Shown: one piece after another, positions 9,801-16,952 of the stretch
Position numbering within the stretch: the stretch's first letter is position 1
Layout of the letters: each line of letters starts with the position of its first letter
NCBI RefSeq assembly: GCF_012726265.1
Contig: NZ_JAASAG010000002.1
Coordinates: 62,001 to 126,000, forward strand
From: Streptomyces sp. HNM0575
GTDB lineage: Bacteria; Actinomycetota; Actinomycetes; Streptomycetales; Streptomycetaceae
Direction: 5' to 3'
DNA: 64,000 nt
Notes under the pieces: generated by a model
What the model was told of the DNA's origin: nothing
The model's database searches: none
The model's input: only the letters and a program-made list of their open reading frames with translations
Translations under genes and position numbers: made by a program

Positions 9801-11383
9801 GCGCCCTCTTCCCCGGCGGCCTCCGCTTCGTCCTTGCCGTGCCCGCCCTGTGGGCTCTTCTCACCCGGTTCTGCGTCGCTGCGGTCGAGTCCGCCGGAGG
9901 TCTTCGCGCTCTGCTTGCGGTTCTCCTCCTCGGCCTTGTCCCCCTCGCCGTCCCGCTCCCGCTCCGCGGTGGACTCGGCCTCCTTCTCTCCGGCTTCGCG
10001 CTCCTCCTCGCGCCCGCCGGAGTCCTTCTCGTCCTCCTCGTTCCGCGCCTCCTCGTCCTTGTCGCCGGACTCTTCCTGCTGCTTCTTCTCGTCCCTGGCC
10101 TCCTCCTCCCCGGCGTTCCTCTTCTCCTGCTCCTCCTTCTCGCGGGCGGAGTCCTGCCCGGACTTCTCCTCGTCCTGCTTCTTCTGCTCCGCCTCGTCCT
10201 GCTTCTGCTGCTTCTGCTTGTCGGCGTCCTCGGAGTTCTGGTCGCTCTCCCGCTGCTTGCCGTCCTGTTCGCGCGCGCTGCTGCCGTCCACGGACTCCGG
10301 TTCGCCGGACTCGGTGCCGGCGCCCTTGCCGGAGCCGTTGGAACCCTTCGGGCCCGCGGCCGCCTTGCCGCCGCCCCCGCCGCCGCCCGCGTGGCGTTCG
10401 CGCGAGTCCTCTCGGTCCGGGGCCTCGGCCTTGCGGCGCTGGGTGCGCTTGCGGCGCTCGTCCTTCGTCTTCTCCTTGTCGTCCTCGGCGGCCTTCGCAC
10501 CGGCCCGCTTGTGCTCGCGCTCCCGCTCGACCTCGTCGACCGTGTCCGGGACGGACTCCGGGGCGAGCATCCCCTCCATGGGCAGCGGCCCGTCCGGGTC
10601 GAGTTCGCCGACGATGTCCAGCAGCCGCCCGTACTCCGGTGTGGAGAGCCGCACTTCGAGCCGGTCCAGCACCGAGTCCTGCAACTCGGGTGCCATACGG
10701 GCCAGTTCGAGACGCACACGCCCCGACATGTCAGCCGGGTCGCCGCGCAGCGAGCGCAGCACCGTGCCTATGAGGCGCTCCATCAGGTCCGCGGGGTCGA
10801 GCCGTTCGGTGCGCATGCGGTCCGCGTCGACCGTGGCGTAGCGCATCCAGGCGGGGGTCGTCTCGCCCTGTTCGACCTCCACGGGCCGCGGGGCCTGCGC
10901 CGTCTCCGCAGCCGTCTCCTCGCGCATCAGGCGCCGCGCCGTCGTCTCCGCCTCCTGCTCGGCGGCCTCCTGCGGCAGGCTCACGGCGCCCAGTTCGCGT
11001 CCCGCCGTCAACGGGCCCGCGCCATAAGGGCTCTGGACTGTGTGCAGCACCTCGTGCGCGAGCAGCCGCCTGCCGTCGGCCGTGCCCGGCGAGTAGGCGC
11101 CCTCGCGGAAGAAGATGTCCTGGCCGACGGCGATGGCGTCGGCACCGAGCATGCCCGTCAGCGCGTCCGCGTCGCGGTCGGTGTGCAGCCTCACGCTGCC
11201 GAGGTCGTGCCCGAGCTGCTCCTCCAGCTCCCGCCGTACGCCCACGTCCAGGGGCTGTCCCGCGCCGCTGACGATGTCCTTCGGCTCGGGTGTACGGGAC
11301 TTGGCGGCGCGCTCCCTGCGCTTGCGGCGCCGGGCCTCGTTCGCGTCGCGCCGCTGGCCGGCGGAGACGTGGGTGCTGCTCAT
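3821..11383 (-). CDS. giant DUF4157 CIS effector with C-terminal nuclease-like domain
   Basis: A 2520-residue protein. Residues about 40-120 are a DUF4157 (eCIS core) domain with an intact HExxH motif (H110-E111-V-L-H114), the family linked to eCIS cargo. Residues about 260-1000 are extremely rich in Glu, Asp, Gly, Ser and Lys and look disordered. Lys-rich charged repeats follow. Residues about 1550-1860 are amphipathic helices with two clearly hydrophobic stretches (LPLIIGELIVTKVVAKLIPG near 1755; VVALLELVYEALIAGVGKYM near 1825). Residues about 1860-2150 are Arg/Lys-rich. The last about 370 residues are a separate A/T-richer module. It has E2408 (TAFEKAF), D2450 (RKPDG) and E2461-M-K2463 (YEMKSG) followed by WRIIYIF, an arrangement like the PD-(D/E)XK nuclease core. 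The start overlaps the previous stop as ATGA. A C-terminal DNase or RNase toxin is inferred, not shown. Confidence 0.8.
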   Translation of the reverse strand: MSSTHVSAGQRRDANEARRRKRRERAAKSRTPEPKDIVSGAGQPLDVGVRRELEEQLGHDLGSVRLHTDRDADALTGMLGADAIAVGQDIFFREGAYSPGTADGRRLLAHEVLHTVQSPYGAGPLTAGRELGAVSLPQEAAEQEAETTARRLMREETAAETAQAPRPVEVEQGETTPAWMRYATVDADRMRTERLDPADLMERLIGTVLRSLRGDPADMSGRVRLELARMAPELQDSVLDRLEVRLSTPEYGRLLDIVGELDPDGPLPMEGMLAPESVPDTVDEVEREREHKRAGAKAAEDDKEKTKDERRKRTQRRKAEAPDREDSRERHAGGGGGGGKAAAGPKGSNGSGKGAGTESGEPESVDGSSAREQDGKQRESDQNSEDADKQKQQKQDEAEQKKQDEEKSGQDSAREKEEQEKRNAGEEEARDEKKQQEESGDKDEEARNEEDEKDSGGREEEREAGEKEAESTAERERDGEGDKAEEENRKQSAKTSGGLDRSDAEPGEKSPQGGHGKDEAEAAGEEGADDDGPLGVEQDGEDETAGPGDAAAKDDEQDAEDGGQDGGNSAWDREIKPQDHVPEGDLDVSGVQTADRMAPGSPAASGGPAQQRGGGPDSAAGGRTDSAPGSPSGTASATGTGPAGDAARQGGGQDGTASGESAGGDREKPGGAAQAQAVGGKFGVPSVAKPPPTKADAVEGARQEEDAEEDADGPDGQNEADADGKDLDAGKSADQEVGPDPEAGTDKDDEDEESDGPDGPDGPDAENAGQDGDGGSGASDDPETKQQRSEDRERDRREDEARRDGEDSGDDAGADSGERGEGGDGKDGSAEKLAKADEDKRAQAGGSGSGSGPGSGTETDGAKSGTQDGKSAEGGKDSGSSEDKAEDGGSGKDQKAGSGAGEKSSEGKSGEQSGSSGSEPGGKESGSTDPEASGGSSAGQKSGESAESGDGPQEDGATKEASAGKGQATEEDKAAGEESASAQAAPKVSESAGSGGAKSGGGGGVPVVSQAAGKSTAPKANAEPKADAPAKHEKPTPQAKKAAKSAKAAKPQAKQPGRSASSAKSAPPKPSSPKADASASASASAKAGTGGGGAAPKAPKGGGGGGPAPLKSKKDGPAPDVSGSTPEAGLATAGKLKPHQALETIKGVDGAVNKSVGKEKTALKKAPPKMERPSGSPRTLRGGPKPAAPGQYTDQKVAKTDAAKGKTPEINGEHKPKGELPESQTEEPSWWDIGGALVKEIIKRILPGKVADSIDAITTTDDGLQGARVGDAPRLPTDADADPERTDHQQKKLDDKSREMHKAGRDDAARPMGEDQIYPDVPKETLEAKVDGANGGDKGGDKGGGKDAKGGAARGGKAPGTGGPVSVEAVDAVAEHDHGPKIKRGFAQGQKQMSKARTDKEKKARTDKQRHERDVKREVSSSGKTQENARNKGRSDVADSRDKWRKEQDDKTKDIDGKKGKKYDKARKDIKDKKEDTDKHVDKRTEDDNKEIDKKRQGANRDAESKRDNDKDKSDDWISQGIDWVKEQFNKLKKAIKDIFAAARNLVTGIIDKFKKEVFDLIDKARDWVVKQINDFADALIALGDELLKDYPAMRDKWRRTIDGARDAAVKKVNEAADALKKGIGKLLDGLGKLLIAGLNLLEKNLLDAVDQVESGIVSGMEAAGAVLKGLGEWAQIASDIVSDPGGWIGNAKSSAESGARHHLFTEVKAAVKEWFNQKVQEIVGVPLETFNTLVKGGVSKEKMAKMAWDAAVPQLPLIIGELIVTKVVAKLIPGAGWVMAVIDALQTAWGALSEILRAFGTFMEYLKAVKAGGAKAAMMFAKAVASGVVALLELVYEALIAGVGKYMGKVSKTLSRMAKGLRKKKRPRANKPRSPRKKPGSRKKPGSHRKPGSHKKPGPEKEARPEKRSSPEKKPRPGEQRDRARREDDKDRREERREEGKDVNHARRRVRAANRKVRDGDGRRDRDDGPRRGAARDTLKHPDRRRGRGRTDRDTTRPGGRGDTRRPDDNRPDSPRRNRPDSRRPDRDRKGDDRDRPEGDRRRDADHRKETEGSKRKPHRDGDTRRGRAGRRARQTVKSALNRARRAGRKLAGKGRDLGRKLKHNARRVRDAYKRRRDSLKQHRQRRAEQKRQQKERKREKTRKKENSQESKNERLEKILSRIRPKIRALLMRGVRRLVMRSALLGMQAWYRLSSLKSEGSSSNFVIIARINPPGQAGFGILAQMRDLLGSAFMEQIEGQYQISSDEDLNRLQDGQSTSEFVSEMKSLKVDLASRMGVANPNDWVMFLDEAGKQRFAKALRDAHDEGMPGVHQASPLRGGTKENPQRYKYRNPALDRKNTPEPTPEKIQKAGRSKNPPAGSEEHMYQKWQKYQMRKAAEGKTPQTWARWRAGYIRNMGNDAKGTAFEKAFAKIHGIERKGEDSEWRGAAEQNESRRLMNESTGEDRKPDGVNFRKRVMYEMKSGKGVDKKQVEKDRRLVRKGWRIIYIFGVKPTKGTQDLLGGARILWQVWYAEGTAES

Positions 11384-11775
11384 CGGCGCCCCCTCCCGTC
11401 CGGACCCCGGGTCCGCCGGGGCGCTTCGCCGTCGCCGGCGAGCCCCGCGTGCACGGAACGGGCCAGGGCTTCGCCGAGCCGGCCCGCGGAGACGGTCGCG
11501 GGCAGCGGCGGCAGCCCGGCGAGCGCGTCGACCGTGTGCGGGCCGTCGCCCGCCGCCAGCGGTACGCCGTGCTCCCGTACGAGACGGGCCAGCTCGGTCT
11601 CGAACGCGGCGAGCACCAGGTCGGGGTCGCCCTGAAAGCCGTCGAGCGCCAACTCGCCTATGTCGACGCGCACTTCGCGCTCGTGTGACGTGCCGGAGCC
11701 AGCCGTGCCCGTGCCCGTGACGCCCGAACTCCCGGCCCGCGCGCGGTCGTCGCCGGGTACCGCGTTCACACCCAT
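11380..11775 (-). CDS. small CIS-cluster protein of unknown function
   Basis: A 131-residue protein, not recognised as a named family. The start ATG lies inside the last codons of the AAA+ ATPase gene (10-bp overlap), and the stop overlaps the ATG of the giant effector as ATGA. It is therefore translationally tied on both sides. The middle part is probably folded: REVRVDIGELALDGF at about residues 33-47, then DPDLVLAAFETELARLVREH. Both ends are low in complexity, and the C-terminus is Arg/Gly-rich. Its position directly before the effector would suit a loading or adaptor role, but nothing in the sequence proves that. Confidence 0.75.
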   Translation of the reverse strand: MGVNAVPGDDRARAGSSGVTGTGTAGSGTSHEREVRVDIGELALDGFQGDPDLVLAAFETELARLVREHGVPLAAGDGPHTVDALAGLPPLPATVSAGRLGEALARSVHAGLAGDGEAPRRTRGPDGRGRR

Positions 11776-13997
11776 CCGCGCACCTCCGACGGCGTCAGCG
11801 AACGTTCGAGCTTCTGGTATTCGGTGCGGGCGGCGGCGAGCATGTGCCGCATCTGGAGCGCGTCGCCCTCCTCCGCCGCCAGGAAGGCGCCGGACAGCGC
11901 GATGTTGCGGATGGAGCCGCCTGCGACGGTCAGTTGGGCGAGGGCTTCGGGGTCTACGTCCTTCACCGGTGCCTGCGAGGGCAGCACTCGGCGCCAGATC
12001 TCGGCGCGTTCGCCCTGCCCGGGGAAGGGGAAGTCCGCGACGAAGCGGATGCGCCGCATGAACGCGGTGTCGAGCGCCTTCTTCATGTTGGTGGTGAGCA
12101 CGGCAAGACCGCGGTAAGCCTCCATGCGCATCAGCAGGTAGCTGACTTCGAGGTTGGCGTACCGGTCGTGGCTGTCCTTGACCTCGCTGCGCTTGCCGAA
12201 CAGCGCGTCCGCCTCGTCGAACAGCAGGAGCGCGCCGCCGAGTTCGGCCGCGTCGAAGACCTTCCGCAGGTTCTTCTCGGTCTCCCCGATGTACTTGCTG
12301 ACCACCTGGGACAGGTCGATGACGAACAGGTCGAGGCCCAGCTCGCGCGCCATCACCTCGGCGGCGAGGGTCTTCCCGGTGCCGGAGCCGCCCGCGAAGA
12401 GCGCGGTGACGCCCAGTCCGCGGCGCAGCGTCCGGGCGAAGCCCCACTCCTGGTGCACGCGGGCACGCTGGCGCACGTGGGCGACGATCTCGCGGAGGAT
12501 CTTCAACTGCCGCTCGGCGAGCACGAGATCGTCCCAGCCGGCCTCCGGCTCGATGCGGCGTCCGAGTCCCTCCAGGCCCACGCGGGCCTCGGCGAGCCCG
12601 GCCTGCCAGGCCAGGGCGCTCGCTCCGTCGGCCGCCGCCCCCGTGCCCGTCTCGTCGCCGAGGTCACGGCGCACGGCGACGGCCGCGGACCGCACGGTGT
12701 GCGGCGGCAGCTGGAACTGGGCCGCCAGCGAGTGCAGTTGACCCTCGTCCAGGCCCGGTACGCCGTCGAAGGCGTCCCGCCACAGCCGCTGCGCCTCCGC
12801 GTCGTCCAGCCGCGGCACGGCGACTCGTTCGCCGCGCGGCCGGTCCGTGCGGCGCGGCTCCGCGCCCGCGACGGCGAGCGGTACGGCGGCGGAGGCGATG
12901 AACGCCTCGGTGGCGGCGGCCCGTTCGCGGTCCTGCTCACCGGTCTCCACCAGCAGCGCGGCGGGCAGCAGTACGGCCTCGCGCTGCCACAGGCGCGCGA
13001 AGGCGTCGCGGGCGGCGGGATCGGTGGGCACGTCCTCGGCGGACATCGCGTACAGCCCGAGTCCCGCCCGTGCGGCGGCCGTTGCGGCGATGTCCTCGCG
13101 TGTGCGCAGGTCGCCGCCGACCAGCTCGACCCGGAACGGCGCGTCGGGACGGCGGACACTCCAGCCCGCGGCGACCCGCTCGGCGGCCTCCTCGTGCGGC
13201 GCGGGCAGGTCGTCTGGCACGGCGGCCCGGCGGAGCGTGCCGTGCAGCCTCGGGTCGAGGTACGGGGTGCCGGTGAGGAAGTGCAGGATGCGCTCGTCGA
13301 GCCGCAGCCGGGAGGTGGTCAGCCGGGTCTCGTCGGCGAGTTCGACGATCCGCCACCGGCGCAGCGGCGCCACGGGCGTCAGGGCGCTCCAGTGGGCGTC
13401 CGGCAGCGCCGCCAACGCGAGGGAGAAGGTGGGGTGCGCGCGCTCGGGGTCGCCGGATGCGGCGGCACAGCGGGAGCCGGTGGTCGGATCGAGCTCGGCG
13501 GCGGCACACAGCAGTACGACGTCGCGCTCGAACTCGCTGAGCCCGAAGGCGGATCGGAGCGTGGCGAGCGGCGCGGGCACGGCGGGGGCGGGGCCCGGGT
13601 CCGCGTCCGGCTCGGACGCCGGGTCCGGTGCGTGGTCCGGCTCGGACGCCGGGTCCCGCTCCGACGCCGGGTCCGTTCCCGCTCCGGGCTCCGGGTCCGT
13701 ACGTGCGGCTCGATCCGTACGTGCGGCTCGGTCCGTACGTACGCCTGTCTTCGTACGTGCGGCTCGACCCGTAGGTACGCCTCGGTCCGTAGGTACGCCT
13801 GGGTCCATAGGTGCGCCTGGGTCCGTAGGTGCGCCTGGGTCCGTACGTACGGCTTCGTCCGCGTCGGCGTCCGCGCCCTTCCCACGCGTACGGGCGCGGG
13901 CCGCGTGCGCGTCGAGGCGTGCGAGCACCCCGGCGACCGCGGCCGGCAGCCCGGCGGCCGCAGACGTCTTCTCCCGTTCACCCCCCGTCATGTGCAC
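11766..13997 (-). CDS. CIS-associated AAA+ ATPase (Afp15/Pvc15-like)
   Basis: A 743-residue protein. The C-terminal third is an AAA+ module: Walker A GGSGTGKT near residue 535, KYIGETEKNL, Walker B LLLFDEADALFGKRSEVKD, sensor-like VLTTNMKKALDTAFMRRIRF and an Arg-finger region. This matches the eCIS ATPase that is nearly always encoded beside the structural genes and is thought to act in assembly or cargo loading. The N-terminal part has a helical adaptor-like domain (about residues 140-480). Before it is a hexapeptide repeat coming from nine 18-bp DNA repeats. Either GTG 13997 or ATG 13991 could be the start; GAGG sits four bases before the GTG. It follows the DUF4255 stop by 6 bp. Confidence 0.9.
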   Translation of the reverse strand: MHMTGGEREKTSAAAGLPAAVAGVLARLDAHAARARTRGKGADADADEAVRTDPGAPTDPGAPMDPGVPTDRGVPTGRAARTKTGVRTDRAARTDRAARTDPEPGAGTDPASERDPASEPDHAPDPASEPDADPGPAPAVPAPLATLRSAFGLSEFERDVVLLCAAAELDPTTGSRCAAASGDPERAHPTFSLALAALPDAHWSALTPVAPLRRWRIVELADETRLTTSRLRLDERILHFLTGTPYLDPRLHGTLRRAAVPDDLPAPHEEAAERVAAGWSVRRPDAPFRVELVGGDLRTREDIAATAAARAGLGLYAMSAEDVPTDPAARDAFARLWQREAVLLPAALLVETGEQDRERAAATEAFIASAAVPLAVAGAEPRRTDRPRGERVAVPRLDDAEAQRLWRDAFDGVPGLDEGQLHSLAAQFQLPPHTVRSAAVAVRRDLGDETGTGAAADGASALAWQAGLAEARVGLEGLGRRIEPEAGWDDLVLAERQLKILREIVAHVRQRARVHQEWGFARTLRRGLGVTALFAGGSGTGKTLAAEVMARELGLDLFVIDLSQVVSKYIGETEKNLRKVFDAAELGGALLLFDEADALFGKRSEVKDSHDRYANLEVSYLLMRMEAYRGLAVLTTNMKKALDTAFMRRIRFVADFPFPGQGERAEIWRRVLPSQAPVKDVDPEALAQLTVAGGSIRNIALSGAFLAAEEGDALQMRHMLAAARTEYQKLERSLTPSEVRGWV
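13693..13854. repeat. nine 18-bp tandem repeats inside the ATPase gene
   Basis: Nine consecutive 18-mers, of which the first on the plus strand is gggtccgtacgtgcggct, differ at only a few positions. On the coding (minus) strand each gives six residues, for example VRTDPG, APTDPG, VPTDRG, ARTDRA. The period is a multiple of three, so copy number can change without a frameshift. Confidence 0.9.
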
Positions 13998-14003
13998 CGC
14001 GCC

Positions 14004-15317
14004 TCAGCTCCCCCAGCCGTCGGACGTGCCGTTCGCGGGCCTGCCGGGGGACGCCTTGCGCGCGGGGCTCCCGGCGGCCTTCTTCGCGGCGCCGCTCTTC
14101 TTGGCAGCGGCCTGTTTCGCGGCGGCCTGCTTCACGGCGGCCTGTTTCGCAGCGGCCTGTTTCGCAGCGGCCTGTTTCGCAGCGGCTTTGGTGGTTGCGC
14201 CCGTGTTTTTGGCGCTCGCCTTCGTGGCGCCCGCCTTCTTCGCACCCGCGCTCTGGGCAGCCGCCCCCTTGGCCGCCCCCTTGGCCGCCGTCTTGGCGGC
14301 GGTCTGCTTGGCGACGGCCTTCTTCCCGACGGCGTTCTTCCCGACGGCGTTCTTCCCGACGGCGTTCTTCCCGACGGTCTGCTTCGCCGCGGACTGCCGG
14401 GCGCCGGAGTGCGGCTCGGTCCGCCTCGCGGCGGTCCGCTTCGCGCCCGCGGCCCGGGCCTCGGCCCCGGCAGCGGTTCCGGCGGCCCTTCCGTCAGCGG
14501 TCCCGGCCCGGGCCGGGACCGTCCCATCCGCACGACCGCCGTTCCGCGCTCCCGCCTCCCCGCCACCGGGCGTCACGGACACGCCCGGCGCGCCACCACC
14601 CGACGCACCACCCGACGCACCGGCCGACGCGTTCGCGGGTGCGCCCGCCCCTGGCCGGGCCGCTGAACCGCCCCCCGCAGCAAGCGAATCGCCGCCCCCG
14701 GCGCCCGCCCCGTACGAGGCGCCGACGGCGACCTCCGTACGCCGCACAGGGCGGCTGCGCTCCGGCTCCTCACGGCCCTCGACCAGCACCAGCGACGCCT
14801 GATACGTCATCGACAGCGAGTACGGCGTCTGATGGAGCATCCCCCACAGCTTCGAGGTCTCGTCGACGTCCATCTGCTGCGGCGTGAAGCGCACCTTCTG
14901 CTCCGACTGCGCCAGGTCGCTGCCCGCCAAGTAGGGCCGCTCGCCCGCCTCTTCGATGACGTCGGCGGGCAGCACGGGGAACTCGTGCATGATCCGGGCG
15001 ACACAGCCGATGAGCCGCTGCCCGACCAGTTCGTTCTCCTCCCCGTACGCGCTGATCACGTAGTGCAGATCGAGCGCCGCCACGGCCCTGTTGAGGAGCG
15101 TGCCGTCGGAAGCGCGGGTGGGCAGGTCGTGGTTGCGCATCGACGGGTTGTGCGTGACCTGGTACAGGAAGACGGTGATCGTCGGCTCCGTCGGTGGCTC
15201 GGCCGGCGGCTTGCGGGTCTCCACGGACACGGCCATGTCGATCTCGGGTCGCAGGTTGCTCTCGATCAGCAGGGCCAGTGCCTGCGTCACATGGGCGACG
15301 GCAAGTGCGTTGCTCAT
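14004..15317 (-). CDS. DUF4255 tail-terminator protein with Lys/Ala tail
   Basis: A 437-residue protein. Residues 1-190 are a DUF4255 domain (Pvc16/Afp16 N-terminal family, the cap at the distal end of sheath and tube). Visible hallmarks are VTQALALLIESNL near residue 10, ITVFLYQVTHNPSMRNHDLP, LDLHYVISAYG and KLWGMLHQTPYSLSMTYQAS. The rest is unusual: about 90 residues of Gly/Ala/Pro followed by about 120 residues of Ala/Lys repeats (KQAAA, KNAVG, KKAG units) like histone H1 or mycobacterial HupB tails. The end returns to Ser/Gly. In the family the protein is commonly only the DUF4255 part. The basic tail would protrude from the cap end and could touch nucleic acid or an acidic partner; this is inference. 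Confidence 0.88.
   Translation of the reverse strand: MSNALAVAHVTQALALLIESNLRPEIDMAVSVETRKPPAEPPTEPTITVFLYQVTHNPSMRNHDLPTRASDGTLLNRAVAALDLHYVISAYGEENELVGQRLIGCVARIMHEFPVLPADVIEEAGERPYLAGSDLAQSEQKVRFTPQQMDVDETSKLWGMLHQTPYSLSMTYQASLVLVEGREEPERSRPVRRTEVAVGASYGAGAGGGDSLAAGGGSAARPGAGAPANASAGASGGASGGGAPGVSVTPGGGEAGARNGGRADGTVPARAGTADGRAAGTAAGAEARAAGAKRTAARRTEPHSGARQSAAKQTVGKNAVGKNAVGKNAVGKKAVAKQTAAKTAAKGAAKGAAAQSAGAKKAGATKASAKNTGATTKAAAKQAAAKQAAAKQAAVKQAAAKQAAAKKSGAAKKAAGSPARKASPGRPANGTSDGWGS
14107..14370. repeat. 15-bp tandem repeats in the DUF4255 gene
   Basis: Two blocks: five copies of a unit like gcggcctgtttcgca at 14107-14181, giving KQAAA/KQAAV pentapeptides, and three exact copies of ccgacggcgttcttc at 14326-14370, giving KNAVG. 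Degenerate Ala/Lys codons lie between them. They encode the basic tail of the cap protein. Confidence 0.85.
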
Positions 15318-15321
15318 GGGC

Positions 15322-16149
15322 TCAGTTGCTCCTCTCCCCGGTGCGGCCGCGCGCGAGGTAGTCGTCGAGGCTCACCGTCGGCACGGGCCGCCCGCCCGCC
15401 TGCCGCCCCGTGCCGCCGGCGCCGTCCCGTGCCGCTCCGGGCGGCGTGGCGGCGGTGACTTCGAGGCGGCCGATCTGCACGTGTACGACGCGTTCCTGCC
15501 GGCGGCCCCCGCCGCGCCGTGCCGCCGCCTGCTGCCGGGCGCCGCGCTCCGGCGAGAGGCCGTCGTCCCCCGGCCGCACTCCGGCCGGGCGGGCCACCAC
15601 CTCTCCGCTGCGTGCGACGAGCGCGGGCGCGGCTCCCGCGGCGGGTGCGCCGTAGCCGTCCGGACCGGCGTCACGGGCCGCCGGCCGCCCCGCCTGCCGC
15701 GCCGGCGTGTTCCCGGCGGGCCGCGGCGGCCCGGGCGCGGGCCTCAACCGGCCGCCGTCCGGGAGCCGTTGGGACCGCGCGGGTTCCGGGGCCGGTGCCT
15801 GGGCCGCCGATGTGTCACGTACGACGGTGTGCCGTTCCGTACGGATCTCGCGCACGGTGCGCGGCACTCCGCCCTCTCCCTGGCCGGTGCGGACGGGGCG
15901 CGCGGCGGGTGCGCCCGTGACCGGAGCGGAGAGCCCGTCGCCGGCGTCGGACCGTTCGCGCAGCGCCTCGACGCGCTCGAACGGGCCCGCGAGCCGCGGC
16001 CGTACGCGCACCGGCCGCGCGGCAGCCCCAGCCCCAGCCCCGGACGAGTCGCCGCCCCCCGGCGACGAACCACCCGCCGGGCCGCCCGCCGCCGCACCAC
16101 GCACCCCCGGCACGTGCCGCGCCAGCAGCCGGTCGAAGTAGTCAGACAT
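15322..16149 (-). CDS. Pro/Gly/Ala-rich CIS-cluster protein, unknown
   Basis: A 275-residue protein of unknown function. Only the ends look conserved: MSDYFDRLLARHVPGVRG at the start, and VVHVQIGRLEVTA plus PTVSLDDYLARG near the end. The roughly 180 residues between are Pro, Gly, Ala and Arg and probably disordered. The ATG overlaps the stop of the preceding gene by 8 bp, and its own stop is 4 bp before the next ATG, so it belongs to the CIS operon. Proteins with such short conserved ends and a long flexible centre occur next to the terminator gene in actinobacterial CIS loci. I cannot assign a structural role. Confidence 0.8.
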   Translation of the reverse strand: MSDYFDRLLARHVPGVRGAAAGGPAGGSSPGGGDSSGAGAGAAARPVRVRPRLAGPFERVEALRERSDAGDGLSAPVTGAPAARPVRTGQGEGGVPRTVREIRTERHTVVRDTSAAQAPAPEPARSQRLPDGGRLRPAPGPPRPAGNTPARQAGRPAARDAGPDGYGAPAAGAAPALVARSGEVVARPAGVRPGDDGLSPERGARQQAAARRGGGRRQERVVHVQIGRLEVTAATPPGAARDGAGGTGRQAGGRPVPTVSLDDYLARGRTGERSN

Positions 16150-16915
16150 CAGCGCACAGCTCCAGGTAGTAGCGGCGCCGCGCCGGGCTGAGCGCCAGGA
16201 TGTCCGGCTCCGTCCATCCGTACACGGTGGCGAGCAGGTGGACGTCGAGGAGCACGTCGCGGGCCCAGGCGTCCAGTTCGGTCCACAGGTACGAGGCGAT
16301 GTCGAGCTCGGCGGTGGTGCGTTCGCCGCACTCGGGGCAGGCGATGTCGAGGCTTATCTCGGCCGACGGGTCGGCCTCCTCGGCCGCCGCCGCGATCCGC
16401 TCCGCCACAGCCGCGGGCAGCATCCGCGGCAGGCGCTCGGCGGGCACCTCCGCTCCGTCCCTGCGCGCGGTGACGACGCAGGAGGCGACGAGCAGTTCGC
16501 GAGCGGCGCCCGCCGGGTCGCCCTCGGCACCCGCTCCGGCAGCCGCTCCGGCCGCCGCGGCTTCGAGGTCGGCGACGGCGGGCAGCCGGAAGTCGATCTC
16601 CCAGCCGTCCGCCGCCACCCGCAGCGGTTCCCGCGACCGCGGTGGCCGCGCCGCCAACTCACCCGCGTCGAGGTCGAATTCCATGGCCTCGCCGCACGGG
16701 GCGCACTCCAGCAGCACCTGCATCCGGTCGCCGAACAGCGCGCGCCGCAGCGCGTACAGGTCGGCCTCGCGCTCGCCGACCGGGACGCGTGGCAGCTCGC
16801 CCGGACCGGCCTGCGGACGCGCCGCCCGGTGCAGGATTCGCGCACGGTCCGCGTCGGTCCGTGGGAGGGCCTCCTCCCAGACCGACAGCAGACGTGCGGC
16901 TTCCGTGTGCGCCAT
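16142..16915 (-). CDS. T4-type baseplate-associated protein with CxxC pairs
   Basis: A 257-residue protein. It has two Cys pairs, CAPC near residue 71 and CPEC near residue 189, that could bind one or two zinc ions. The C-terminal block ATVYGWTEPDILALSPARRR followed by YYLELC is characteristic of the phage baseplate protein family related to T4 gp26-type baseplate/hub assembly factors found in eCIS clusters. The gene sits between tube and DUF4255 genes, as in related loci. Its ATG has GGGGAGA upstream. It is probably needed in baseplate assembly and may not be in the finished particle. The family name is from memory of such clusters, so the exact T4 equivalent is uncertain. Confidence 0.7.
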   Translation of the reverse strand: MAHTEAARLLSVWEEALPRTDADRARILHRAARPQAGPGELPRVPVGEREADLYALRRALFGDRMQVLLECAPCGEAMEFDLDAGELAARPPRSREPLRVAADGWEIDFRLPAVADLEAAAAGAAAGAGAEGDPAGAARELLVASCVVTARRDGAEVPAERLPRMLPAAVAERIAAAAEEADPSAEISLDIACPECGERTTAELDIASYLWTELDAWARDVLLDVHLLATVYGWTEPDILALSPARRRYYLELCADV

Positions 16916-16952
16916 CGCCGTCGCTCTCCCCCTCGCTCTCCCCGCCCGGCGT

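Noticed and set aside
441..13200. Long plus-strand open frames across the CIS region (for example 441-2681, 6119-8170, 8288-11635)
   Set aside because: They are opposite-strand shadows of high-G/C coding DNA. Their products are Arg/Ala/Gly/Leu mixtures without domains, and the minus-strand genes match CIS families.
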